DNA from: Citrobacter sp. 18056
Lineage (GTDB): Bacteria > Pseudomonadota > Gammaproteobacteria > Enterobacterales > Enterobacteriaceae
Assembly: GCA_902706235.1 (NCBI GenBank)
Contig: CACSJR010000011.1
Location: 124,001-188,000 of the forward strand
DNA length: 64,000 nucleotides
Reading direction: 5' to 3'
Positions 56,905-64,000 of this stretch are shown here, piece by piece; positions within the stretch are counted from its first letter, which is position 1, and every line of letters begins with the position of its first letter. The translations under genes were made by a program, and so were the position numbers. A model generated the notes under the pieces. That model saw only the letters and a program-made list of their open reading frames with translations, was not told where the DNA came from and did no database searches.

Positions 56905-58341
56905 ATGTTAAACAACATTCGTATCGAAGAAGACTTGTTGGGCACCAGGGAAGTTCCAGCGGACGCTTATTACGGTGTCCACACTCTGAGAGCGATTGAA
57001 AATTTCTACATCAGCAACAACAAAATCAGCGACATCCCGGAGTTTGTTCGCGGGATGGTGATGGTGAAGAAAGCCGCCGCGCTGGCGAACAAAGAGCTAC
57101 ACACCATTCCTAAAGGTGTTGCCGACGCCATTGTTGCCGCCTGTGATGAAGTGCTGAACAACGGCAAATGCATGGATCAATTCCCGGTTGACGTCTATCA
57201 GGGCGGCGCGGGCACCTCCGTGAACATGAATACCAACGAAGTGCTGGCCAACATCGGCCTTGAGCTGATGGGACATCAGAAAGGGGAATATCAGTTCCTG
57301 AACCCTAACGATCACGTCAACAAGTGCCAGTCCACGAACGACGCCTATCCGACCGGTTTCCGCATCGCTGTGTATGCCTCCATCGTCAAACTGATGGACG
57401 CCATTAACCAACTGGGTGATGGCTTCCAGCGTAAATCCGTTGAATTCCAGGATATTCTGAAGATGGGTCGCACCCAGCTGCAGGATGCGGTTCCGATGAC
57501 GCTCGGCCAGGAATTCCACGCATTTAACGTGCTGCTGAACGAAGAAACGAAAAACCTGCTGCGCACGGCTGAACTGCTGCTGGAAGTGAACCTCGGCGCA
57601 ACCGCCATCGGTACGCGCCTGAATACGCCAGATGGCTATCAGCAGCTGGCGGTACAGAAGCTGGCCGAAGTTGCCAACATGCCGGTAGTGCCTGCAGAAG
57701 ACCTGATTGAAGCCACCTCCGACTGCGGCGCATACGTGATGGTGCACAGTGCCCTGAAACGTCTGGCGGTGAAAATGTCTAAAATCTGTAATGACCTGCG
57801 CCTGCTGTCCTCTGGCCCGCGCGCTGGCCTGAACGAAATCAATCTGCCAGAACTGCAGGCGGGCTCGTCCATCATGCCAGCAAAAGTGAACCCGGTGGTG
57901 CCAGAAGTCGTGAACCAGGTGTGCTTCAAAGTCATTGGCAACGACACCACTGTTACCATGGCGTCTGAAGCGGGCCAGCTGCAGCTGAACGTGATGGAAC
58001 CTGTGATTGGCCAGGCAATGTTTGAGTCCATCCACATTCTGACCAACGCCTGCTACAACCTGCTGGAAAAATGCATCAACGGCATTACCGCCAACAAAGC
58101 CGTGTGCGAGAGCTACGTCTACAACTCCATCGGGATTGTTACCTATCTCAACCCGTTCATCGGCCACCACAACGGCGATATCGTCGGTAAAATCTGTGCT
58201 GAAACCGGGAAGAGCGTACGCGAAGTGGTACTGGAGCGCGGCCTGCTTACCGAAGCGGAGCTGGACGATATCTTCTCGCCACAGAACCTGATGCACCCGG
58301 CCTACAAAGCCAGGCGCTTTACAGATGAAAGCGAACAGTAA
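56905..58341 (+). CDS. aspA: Aspartate ammonia-lyase
   Basis: 478 residues. Aspartase/fumarase superfamily: [31 protein letters not shown] and the SS loop [15 protein letters not shown]. It deaminates L-aspartate to fumarate. Together with dcuA directly downstream and the frd operon, it feeds anaerobic fumarate respiration. Confidence 0.98.
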   Translation: MLNNIRIEEDLLGTREVPADAYYGVHTLRAIENFYISNNKISDIPEFVRGMVMVKKAAALANKELHTIPKGVADAIVAACDEVLNNGKCMDQFPVDVYQGGAGTSVNMNTNEVLANIGLELMGHQKGEYQFLNPNDHVNKCQSTNDAYPTGFRIAVYASIVKLMDAINQLGDGFQRKSVEFQDILKMGRTQLQDAVPMTLGQEFHAFNVLLNEETKNLLRTAELLLEVNLGATAIGTRLNTPDGYQQLAVQKLAEVANMPVVPAEDLIEATSDCGAYVMVHSALKRLAVKMSKICNDLRLLSSGPRAGLNEINLPELQAGSSIMPAKVNPVVPEVVNQVCFKVIGNDTTVTMASEAGQLQLNVMEPVIGQAMFESIHILTNACYNLLEKCINGITANKAVCESYVYNSIGIVTYLNPFIGHHNGDIVGKICAETGKSVREVVLERGLLTEAELDDIFSPQNLMHPAYKARRFTDESEQ

Positions 58342-58362
58342 TAATTCTGGTTAAAATCATAC

Positions 58363-58392
58363 AAGGCACGTCAGGGGTGACGTGCCTTTTTT
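58363..58392 (+). terminator. Terminator between aspA and dcuA
   Basis: 11-bp stem aaggcacgtca / tgacgtgcctt with GGGG loop and TTTTTT tail. dcuA starts 65 bp later and likely depends on read-through plus its own promoter. Confidence 0.9.
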
Positions 58393-58456
58393 CATTTCTG
58401 GAACATCAAAAAAATAACATTTACGTATCCAACATCTAACAATCAAGGAAGCGGCC

Positions 58457-59758
58457 ATGATAGTCATCGAACTTATCATTGTATTAGCGGCGATATTTAT
58501 CGGCGCCAGACTAGGGGGAATTGGCATCGGTTATGCGGGTGGCCTGGGCGTTCTCGTTCTCGCGGCGATCGGCGTGAAGCCGGGACACATCCCGTTTGAC
58601 GTTATCTCCATCATCATGGCGGTGATTGCTGCTATCTCAGCGATGCAGATTGCCGGTGGTCTGGACTATCTCGTGAATCAAACCGAGAAACTGCTGCGCA
58701 GAAATCCAAAATACATCACCATTCTCGCGCCGATCGTCACCTACTTCCTGACCATTTTTGCCGGTACCGGCAACATCTCGCTGGCCACGCTGCCGGTTAT
58801 CGCCGAAGTGGCGAAAGAACAAGGTGTTAAACCTTGCCGCCCGCTGTCCACAGCCGTTGTTGCCGCGCAGATTGCGATTACCGCCTCACCCATTTCCGCA
58901 GCCGTGGTGTACATGTCGTCGGTGCTGGAAGGCCACGGTATCAGCTACATTCACCTGCTTTCCGTGGTTATCCCTTCCACGTTGATGGCGGTACTACTGA
59001 TGTCTTTCCTCGTCACCATGCTGTTTAACTCTAAACTGTCCGACGACCCGGTATACCTCAAGCGCCTGGAAGAGGGCCTGGTGGAACTGCGCGGCGAACG
59101 TCAGATGGAGATCAAACCCCGGGCGAAACTGTCGGTACTGATGTTCCTGCTCGGCGTGGTTTGCGTGGTGGTTTATGCCATCGTCAACAGCCCAAGCCTT
59201 GGCCTGGTAGCCGCCCCGTTGATGAACACCACCAACGCCATCCTGATTATCATGCTGAGCGTCGCGACGCTGACCACCATTCTGTGCCGCGTTGAAACCG
59301 ACAGCATTCTCAGTTCCAGCACCTTTAAAGCCGGGATGAGCGCCTGTATCTGTATTTTGGGCGTAGCGTGGCTCGGCGACACCTTCGTGTCCGCCAATAT
59401 TGACTGGATCAAAGAGACGGCGGGCAGCGTGATTCAGGGCCATCCGTGGCTGCTGGCGGTGATTTTCTTCTTCGCATCGGCGCTGCTTTATTCTCAGGCT
59501 GCGACCGCCAAAGCACTGATGCCAATGGCGCTGGCGTTGAATGTCTCTCCGCTGACCGCCGTCGCCTCGTTTGCCGCCGTGTCGGGCCTGTTTATCCTGC
59601 CGACCTACCCGACGCTGGTTGCCGCCGTGCAGATGGATGACACCGGCACCACGCGCATTGGCCGCTTCGTGTTTAACCATCCGTTCTTTATCCCTGGCAC
59701 CATGGGCGTGATTTTCTCCGTATGCTTCGGTTTCCTGCTCGGCAGTTTCATTCTCTGA
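58457..59758 (+). CDS. dcuA: C4-dicarboxylate transporter DcuA
   Basis: 433 residues, ten or so helices, Dcu family. VIELIIVLAAIFIGARLGGIGIGY at the N-terminus and the GTGNISLATLPVIAEVA signature. Exchanges aspartate/fumarate for succinate. Downstream of aspA as in E. coli. Confidence 0.97.
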   Translation: MIVIELIIVLAAIFIGARLGGIGIGYAGGLGVLVLAAIGVKPGHIPFDVISIIMAVIAAISAMQIAGGLDYLVNQTEKLLRRNPKYITILAPIVTYFLTIFAGTGNISLATLPVIAEVAKEQGVKPCRPLSTAVVAAQIAITASPISAAVVYMSSVLEGHGISYIHLLSVVIPSTLMAVLLMSFLVTMLFNSKLSDDPVYLKRLEEGLVELRGERQMEIKPRAKLSVLMFLLGVVCVVVYAIVNSPSLGLVAAPLMNTTNAILIIMLSVATLTTILCRVETDSILSSSTFKAGMSACICILGVAWLGDTFVSANIDWIKETAGSVIQGHPWLLAVIFFFASALLYSQAATAKALMPMALALNVSPLTAVASFAAVSGLFILPTYPTLVAAVQMDDTGTTRIGRFVFNHPFFIPGTMGVIFSVCFGFLLGSFIL

Positions 59759-59784
59759 CCCTCACCAGGTGTAAAAATGCTTAA

Positions 59785-59808
59785 AGTCAGGCCGCTCGCG
59801 GCCTGACT
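59785..59808 (+). terminator. Terminator of dcuA
   Basis: 10-bp stem agtcaggccg / cggcctgact with CTCG loop. The tail ccttcatcc is only slightly T-rich. Confidence 0.7.
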
Positions 59809-59869
59809 CCTTCATCCCCCCGCCCCGCATCGTGCTATAGTGCCTTTTTTCGCCGATACGAGGTTGACG

Positions 59870-60193
59870 ATGACCCTGCCCACCGCAGTTGTTGTGCTCT
59901 GTACCGCCCCGGATGAAGCTACGGCCCAGGACCTGGCCGCCAAAGTGCTGGCTGAAAAGCTCGCAGCATGTGTCACGCTCATGCCCAATGCCACGTCGCT
60001 CTACTACTGGGAAGGCAAGCTCGAACAGGAGTACGAGGTGCAGATGCTGCTGAAATCAGACACGGCGCATCAGCAGGAACTCCTGGACTGCCTGAAGTCA
60101 CATCACCCGTATCAAACGCCAGAATTGCTGGTTTTACCCGTGTCCCACGGAGACAATGCTTACCTCTCATGGCTCAACGATTCATTACGCTGA
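59870..60193 (+). CDS. cutA: CutA1 divalent-cation tolerance protein
   Basis: 107 residues. Small ferredoxin-like trimer family: [49 protein letters not shown]. Linked to copper tolerance in E. coli, mechanism unclear. ATG 59870 follows GAGG. Overlaps the dsbD start by 25 nt. Confidence 0.95.
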   Translation: MTLPTAVVVLCTAPDEATAQDLAAKVLAEKLAACVTLMPNATSLYYWEGKLEQEYEVQMLLKSDTAHQQELLDCLKSHHPYQTPELLVLPVSHGDNAYLSWLNDSLR

Positions 60194-61884
60194 TCCTGCT
60201 GCTGTGCAGCACATCGGTCTTTGCCGGGTTATTTGACGCTCCCGGCCGCTCCAATTTCATTCCTGCTGATCAGGCATTTGCGTTTGATTTCCAGCAGAAC
60301 GCCCACGACCTAAATCTGAGCTGGCAGATAAAAGACGGCTATTACCTGTACCGAAAACAGGTGAGCATCACGCCCGCGCAGGCCTCCGTCGATCCACTAC
60401 AGCTGCCCAAGGGCGAATGGCATGAAGATGAGTTCTTTGGCAAAAGTGAAATCTACCGCCATCAGCTCACGCTTCCGGTCACTATCAACCAGGCCAGTAA
60501 AGGCGCGACGTTAACGGTCACCTATCAGGGCTGCGCCGAAGCTGGATTCTGTTATCCACCTGAAACTAAAGTGTTGCCTCTGAGTGAGGTTATCGCCCCG
60601 GCCAAGACTACGTCTGAATCAGTGACCCCGCCTGCAGCGCAGGTGAATCCCCCCGCCAGCGAGCCGCCCTCTACATTGCCGTTCTCGGCACTGTGGGCGC
60701 TGTTGATTGGCATTGGTATCGCCTTTACGCCCTGCGTGTTGCCGATGTATCCGCTGATTTCCGGTATCGTGCTTGGCGGACAACAGCGTCTGTCCACGGG
60801 CCGCGCGTTGTTGCTGGCGTTTATCTATGTACAGGGCATGGCGCTGACCTATACCGCACTGGGCCTGGTAGTTGCGGCTGCCGGGCTGAAGTTTCAGGCT
60901 GCGCTCCAGCATCCTTACGTGCTGATTGGCCTGTCAGCGGTGTTTATTCTGCTGGCGTTGTCGATGTTCGGCCTGTTCAGTCTGCAGCTCCCCTCTTCGC
61001 TGCAAACGCGCCTGACGCTGATGAGTAATCGCCAACAGGGCGGCTCTGCGGGCGGCGTATTTGCGATGGGTGCCATCGCCGGGCTGATTTGTTCCCCCTG
61101 CACTACTGCGCCACTGAGCGCCATTCTGCTGTACATCGCCCAAAGCGGAAATCTGTGGTTGGGCGGCGGCACGCTGTACCTGTACGCATTGGGAATGGGA
61201 TTACCGCTGATTCTGGTCACCGTCTTTGGCAACCGGCTGCTACCGAAAAGTGGGCCGTGGATGGCGCAGGTTAAAATCGCCTTTGGCTTCGTGATCCTCG
61301 CACTGCCCGTGTTCCTGCTCGAACGTATTATTGGCGATACATGGGGACTTCGACTGTGGTCGATACTTGGTGTTGCCTTCTTCAGCTGGGCGTTTATCGC
61401 CAGCCTGACGACGAGCAAACCGTGGATGCGAGTGATACAAATCATACTGCTGGCCGCGGCGCTGGTCAGTGCGCGCCCGCTCCAGGATTGGGCATTTGGC
61501 GCAGTGCCAACGCAACAGCAGGCGCATTTAAACTTCACGCGTATCGCTAACGTGGATGAACTGAATCAGGCGCTGGCGCAGGCTAACGGCAAACCGGTTA
61601 TGCTAGACCTGTACGCCGACTGGTGCGTTGCCTGCAAAGAGTTCGAGAAATACACCTTTAGCGATCCGCAGGTTCAGCAGGCGCTGAAAAACAGCGTTTT
61701 ACTGCAGGCCGACGTGACGCGCAACACAGCGCAAGATGCGGAGCTGCTGAAACAGTTGCAAGTTCCGGGTCTGCCGACCATTCTGTTTTTTGATTCCGCA
61801 GGTAAAGAGATCCCAGCCATGCGGGTTGCCGGATTTATGGATGCCGCCGCGTTTCAGGCGCATTTGCAGAATCTGGTCCGGTAA
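60169..61884 (+). CDS. dsbD: Thiol:disulfide interchange protein DsbD
   Basis: 571 residues (E. coli 565). Signal peptide to about residue 19. N-terminal alpha domain with Cys122 and Cys128 ([10 protein letters not shown]), eight-helix beta domain with redox Cys in [11 protein letters not shown] (Cys189) and ICSPCTTAP, and a C-terminal thioredoxin domain with WCVAC (Cys486, Cys489). It moves electrons from cytoplasmic thioredoxin to periplasmic DsbC, DsbG and CcmG. ATG 60169 matches [14 protein letters not shown]. Confidence 0.97.
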   Translation: MAQRFITLILLLCSTSVFAGLFDAPGRSNFIPADQAFAFDFQQNAHDLNLSWQIKDGYYLYRKQVSITPAQASVDPLQLPKGEWHEDEFFGKSEIYRHQLTLPVTINQASKGATLTVTYQGCAEAGFCYPPETKVLPLSEVIAPAKTTSESVTPPAAQVNPPASEPPSTLPFSALWALLIGIGIAFTPCVLPMYPLISGIVLGGQQRLSTGRALLLAFIYVQGMALTYTALGLVVAAAGLKFQAALQHPYVLIGLSAVFILLALSMFGLFSLQLPSSLQTRLTLMSNRQQGGSAGGVFAMGAIAGLICSPCTTAPLSAILLYIAQSGNLWLGGGTLYLYALGMGLPLILVTVFGNRLLPKSGPWMAQVKIAFGFVILALPVFLLERIIGDTWGLRLWSILGVAFFSWAFIASLTTSKPWMRVIQIILLAAALVSARPLQDWAFGAVPTQQQAHLNFTRIANVDELNQALAQANGKPVMLDLYADWCVACKEFEKYTFSDPQVQQALKNSVLLQADVTRNTAQDAELLKQLQVPGLPTILFFDSAGKEIPAMRVAGFMDAAAFQAHLQNLVR

Positions 61885-61920
61885 ACGACACTTTTAAAGG
61901 GATAAACGGAGGATAAAGCC

Positions 61921-62496
61921 GTGCAACGCGAAGACGTATTGGGGAAAGCCCTGCAATTGCTTGAGATTAAAGGGATTGCCGACACAACGCTGGAAATGGT
62001 GGCCAAAGAGGTGAACCTCCCGCTTGATGATCTGCAACGTTTCTGGCCCGACAAAGAAGCGCTGTTGTATGACGTGCTGCGCTATCTCAGCCAGCAGGTG
62101 GATATCTGGCGCCGACAGTTAATGCTCAATGAGGAGCTCAGCAGCGAGCAAAAGCTGCTGGCCCGCTACAGCGCATTGACGGAGTGTGTCAGCAATAACC
62201 GCTATCCCGGCTGCCTGTTCATCGCGGCGTGTACATTTTATCCGGATCCCGAGCACCCCATTCATCAGCTTGCGGATCTGCAAAAACGTGCTGCCTACGA
62301 ATTCAGCCATGAGCTACTGACGAAGCTGGAAGTCGATGATCCTGCAATGGTGGCGCAGCAAATGGAACTGGTGCTTGAAGGGTGCCTGAGCCGTTTACTG
62401 GTAAAACGCAGCCAACAGGATGTCGATACCGCGCAGCGACTGGCCGAAGATATTTTACGCTTTGCCCAGTGCCGTTCGGGTGGCGCACTGACCTGA
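61921..62496 (+). CDS. yjdC: TetR-family regulator YjdC
   Basis: 191 residues from GTG, same length as E. coli YjdC. N-terminal HTH of TetR type ([25 protein letters not shown]) and an all-helical C-terminal ligand domain. Target and ligand unknown. It follows dsbD by 36 bp and is probably in the cutA-dsbD-yjdC unit. Confidence 0.94.
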   Translation: MQREDVLGKALQLLEIKGIADTTLEMVAKEVNLPLDDLQRFWPDKEALLYDVLRYLSQQVDIWRRQLMLNEELSSEQKLLARYSALTECVSNNRYPGCLFIAACTFYPDPEHPIHQLADLQKRAAYEFSHELLTKLEVDDPAMVAQQMELVLEGCLSRLLVKRSQQDVDTAQRLAEDILRFAQCRSGGALT

Positions 62497-62579
62497 TGCG
62501 TGTCGTTCACGTCAATCGTAGATAATTTGCGCAAGCTGCCGCAATGTTAAGCAAACGCACCAGATTTCCGTGATTTGGG

Positions 62580-62608
62580 TTGACGGACAACGCTGATTAA
62601 GGTTTAAT
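62580..62608 (+). promoter_or_regulatory. Promoter of tRNA-Phe
   Basis: TTGACG (62580-62585), 17-bp spacer, TTTAAT (62603-62608), then the GC-rich discriminator gcgcccc. It is a stable-RNA-type promoter 10 bp before the mature tRNA end. Confidence 0.88.
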
Positions 62609-62618
62609 GCGCCCCGTT

Positions 62619-62694
62619 GCCCGGATAGCTCAGTCGGTAGAGCAGGGGATTGAAAATCCCCGTGTCCTTGGTTCGATTCCGAGTCCGGGCACCA
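62619..62694 (+). tRNA. pheU: tRNA-Phe(GAA)
   Basis: 76 nt with encoded CCA, anticodon GAA in attGAAaat, arms GCCCGGA/TCCGGGC. Same place as E. coli pheU, next to yjdC. tRNA-Phe genes are common integration sites, but no integrase or repeated 3' end is seen downstream in the window. Confidence 0.97.
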
Positions 62695-62705
62695 CTATTC
62701 TAAAG

Positions 62706-62731
62706 AACCCGCCTATGGCGGGTTTTTGCTT
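62706..62731 (+). terminator. Terminator of tRNA-Phe
   Basis: 8-bp stem aacccgcc / ggcgggtt with a 3-base loop and TTTTTGCTTTT tail. Confidence 0.9.
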
Positions 62732-62969
62732 TTCTGCGTATCAATATTTCGTGACATCCCTCTCTAAACAATAAAATGCACTCCCTCGACACCATTCAAT
62801 CATGAACAGAAACCGTCCTGATTAAGGGGGTTGCAGGCTTTTCCATGAACATTTCATCCAAATTGAGCCCATTCAGGTAGCAATTGCACAAACAATAATT
62901 GTCTAAACAGTGTACTATTGACGCTGTACGCGTCGATAAATTAACCACCGGATACCGGAAGGCTGCACT
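62732..62969 (+). promoter_or_regulatory. Upstream region of the Hha/Cnu-like gene
   Basis: About 240 bp, AT-rich, without a gene. Candidate promoter pieces (ttgtctaaac, tactat, ttgacg) lie at 62897-62925, but I cannot settle on one -35/-10 pair. GGAAGG lies 8 bases before the next ATG. Confidence 0.4.
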
Positions 62970-63179
62970 ATGACCGTTGAGAACTACCTGAAACGACTTC
63001 GAAATGTGAACGAAGAGCAGATGCTCGAAAAAATTGTTGCCCGCATTGAAAACAGTATTGAACCGGAATATATGGCTGCATTCCAGAAAGCCGCCGATAA
63101 GCGCCGGGCAGAACTGTGTGATTATCAGTTCAGCCTGAACGACGACTTTGGTGAATTGAAAGCCCCTCGCAAGTATTAA
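62970..63179 (+). CDS. Hha/Cnu (YdgT)-like small nucleoid-associated modulator
   Basis: 69 residues. The first 49 align with Cnu and Hha: MTVENYLKRLR against Cnu MTVQDYLLKFR; MLEK against Hha TLER; AADKRRAEL against AADHRRAEL. The acidic Glu20 and Asp43 correspond to Hha Glu25 and Asp48, which contact H-NS. The last 20 residues (ending GELKAPRKY) replace the family's VW end. The role is inferred: a partner of H-NS. Not the standard hha or ydgT locus. No homologue at this site in E. coli K-12. Confidence 0.7.
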   Translation: MTVENYLKRLRNVNEEQMLEKIVARIENSIEPEYMAAFQKAADKRRAELCDYQFSLNDDFGELKAPRKY

Positions 63180-63233
63180 GTCCTGCGTTCTTTATTCCGC
63201 TGCATTTTCTCCGGGCGAATCACCGGGGTTACC

Positions 63234-63242
63234 CTACACTTA
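63234..63242 (+). promoter_or_regulatory. Candidate sigma-S -10 element of cbpA
   Basis: CTACACTTA, 58 bp before cbpA, fits the extended RpoS -10. E. coli cbpA is RpoS-dependent. The same 12-mer (ctacacttacaa) lies before blc. Confidence 0.55.
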
Positions 63243-63300
63243 CAAAGGTGAGTTATTAGGGAAACCCGTTCTGTTCGTGTGATTCACAAGAGATAATGCT

Positions 63301-64000
63301 ATGGAATTAAAGGATTATTACGCCATTATGGGCGTGAAGCCGACGGACGATCTCAAGACCATTAAGACCGCATATCGTCGTCTTGCCCGCAAGTACCATC
63401 CTGATGTCAGTAAAGAACCCGATGCCGAAGCCCGCTTTAAAGACATTGCGCAGGCCTGGGAAGTGCTGAGCGACGAACAGCGTCGCACTGAATATGACAC
63501 CCTCTGGCAACACCGCAACGACCCGCCGTTCCGTCAGCAGGCACAGTCTGATTCGCAACAACAAACCTACAGCCAGGAAGAGTTCGACGATATCTTTTCC
63601 TCCATTTTTGGCCAGCACGCGCAGCAATCGCGTCAGCAACATTCTGCCCGTGGCCATGACGTCGAAATTGAAGTCGCCGTTTTCCTCGAAGAAACGCTCG
63701 AAGCCCACACCCGCCCTATCAACTACACGCTGCCGCTTTACAACGTTTTCGGGATGGTTGAGAAAGAAATCCCCAAATCACTCAACGTTAAAATCCCGGC
63801 CGGCGTTGGTGACGGGCAGCGCATTCGTCTGAAAGGCCAGGGCACGCCGGGCGAGAACGGTGGGCCTGCGGGAGATCTGTGGCTCATCATCCGCATCGCG
63901 CCACATCCGCTGTTTGATATCGTCGGACATCATCTGGAAATTGTGCTGCCGCTCGCCCCATGGGAAGCCGCGCTGGGGGCAAAAGTGAAGGTCCCGACGC
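63301..64000 (+). CDS. cbpA: Curved-DNA-binding protein CbpA (DnaJ-like), 3' end outside window
   Basis: 233 residues visible of about 306. N-terminal J domain (about 1-70) with the HPD motif in [11 protein letters not shown], then a linker and the DnaJ-type C-terminal substrate domains ([42 protein letters not shown]). Very close to E. coli CbpA, a DnaK co-chaperone and nucleoid protein of stationary phase. In E. coli it lies at 23 min with cbpM; here it is beside tRNA-Phe. Confidence 0.96.
   Translation, partial: MELKDYYAIMGVKPTDDLKTIKTAYRRLARKYHPDVSKEPDAEARFKDIAQAWEVLSDEQRRTEYDTLWQHRNDPPFRQQAQSDSQQQTYSQEEFDDIFSSIFGQHAQQSRQQHSARGHDVEIEVAVFLEETLEAHTRPINYTLPLYNVFGMVEKEIPKSLNVKIPAGVGDGQRIRLKGQGTPGENGGPAGDLWLIIRIAPHPLFDIVGHHLEIVLPLAPWEAALGAKVKVPT

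Noticed and set aside
57097..58296. 399-codon open frame on the minus strand inside aspA
   Set aside because: It is an antisense shadow of a highly conserved gene; the His/Phe/Val-rich composition is that of a reversed frame, with no homology or ribosome site.
62695..64000. Genomic island at the tRNA-Phe gene
   Set aside because: No integrase, no repeated tRNA 3' end and no foreign-looking composition are visible; only a relocated cbpA and a small Hha-like gene. Cannot be claimed from this window.

Overview
The window is chromosomal DNA from a member of the Enterobacteriaceae. Almost every gene is a close homologue of an Escherichia coli gene from the 94-minute region, in the same order but read on the opposite strand (fklB, rplI-rpsR-priB-rpsF, ula, aidB, rnr, purA, hflKC, hfq, mutL, glyVXY, psd, frd, efp, groESL, aspA, dsbD, tRNA-Phe). 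It is not E. coli K-12. An MHS-type transporter stands where E. coli has yjfI-yjfC. An EamA transporter lies between ytfB and rplI. An EcnR-type regulator precedes the entericidin genes. There is no ampC between frdD and blc. cbpA lies beside the tRNA-Phe gene. Several ERIC repeats are present. A Klebsiella/Enterobacter/Lelliottia/Citrobacter-like organism fits, but the species cannot be fixed from the sequence alone.

Layout: 1-4.5 kb holds fklB (cut by the window edge), ytfB, an EamA transporter, the ribosomal rpsF-priB-rpsR-rplI operon and yjfY. 4.6-11.3 kb is the complete L-ascorbate regulon: ulaABCDEF diverging from ulaG and ulaR. 11.3-16.1 kb holds yjfP, two DUF1471 stress genes (bsmA, yjfN), aidB and the MHS transporter. 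16.2-32.5 kb is a long minus-strand run of RNA, translation and quality-control genes: nsrR-rnr-rlmB, purA, and amiB-mutL-miaA-hfq-hflX-hflK-hflC, with tsaE and nnr upstream. 32.4-34.5 kb carries queG, a datA-like DnaA/IHF locus and three tandem tRNA-Gly genes separated by degenerate ERIC copies. 34.6-43.5 kb has orn, rsgA, psd-mscM, yjeM and epmA. 43.8-49.3 kb is frdABCD, blc, gdx with a guanidine-II riboswitch, ecnR, ecnB and ecnA. 49.4-62.5 kb has efp/epmB, yjeJ, yjeI, groESL, yjeH, fxsA, aspA-dcuA, cutA-dsbD-yjdC. After the tRNA-Phe gene come a small Hha/Cnu-like gene and cbpA, which runs off the end.

How the genes work together: UlaABC imports and phosphorylates ascorbate, UlaG/D/E/F convert it to D-xylulose 5-phosphate, and UlaR represses. 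FrdABCD, AspA and DcuA form an anaerobic fumarate respiration set. EF-P and two of its modification enzymes (EpmA, EpmB) are all present. Hfq, RNase R, Orn, RlmB, MiaA, QueG, TsaE and RsgA make this a dense block of RNA and translation functions.

Most of the window is ordinary core genome. The parts most worth a second look are the Hha/Cnu-like gene with cbpA next to tRNA-Phe, the tandem tRNA/ERIC array beside datA, the gdx riboswitch, and the ERIC insertions inside operons.
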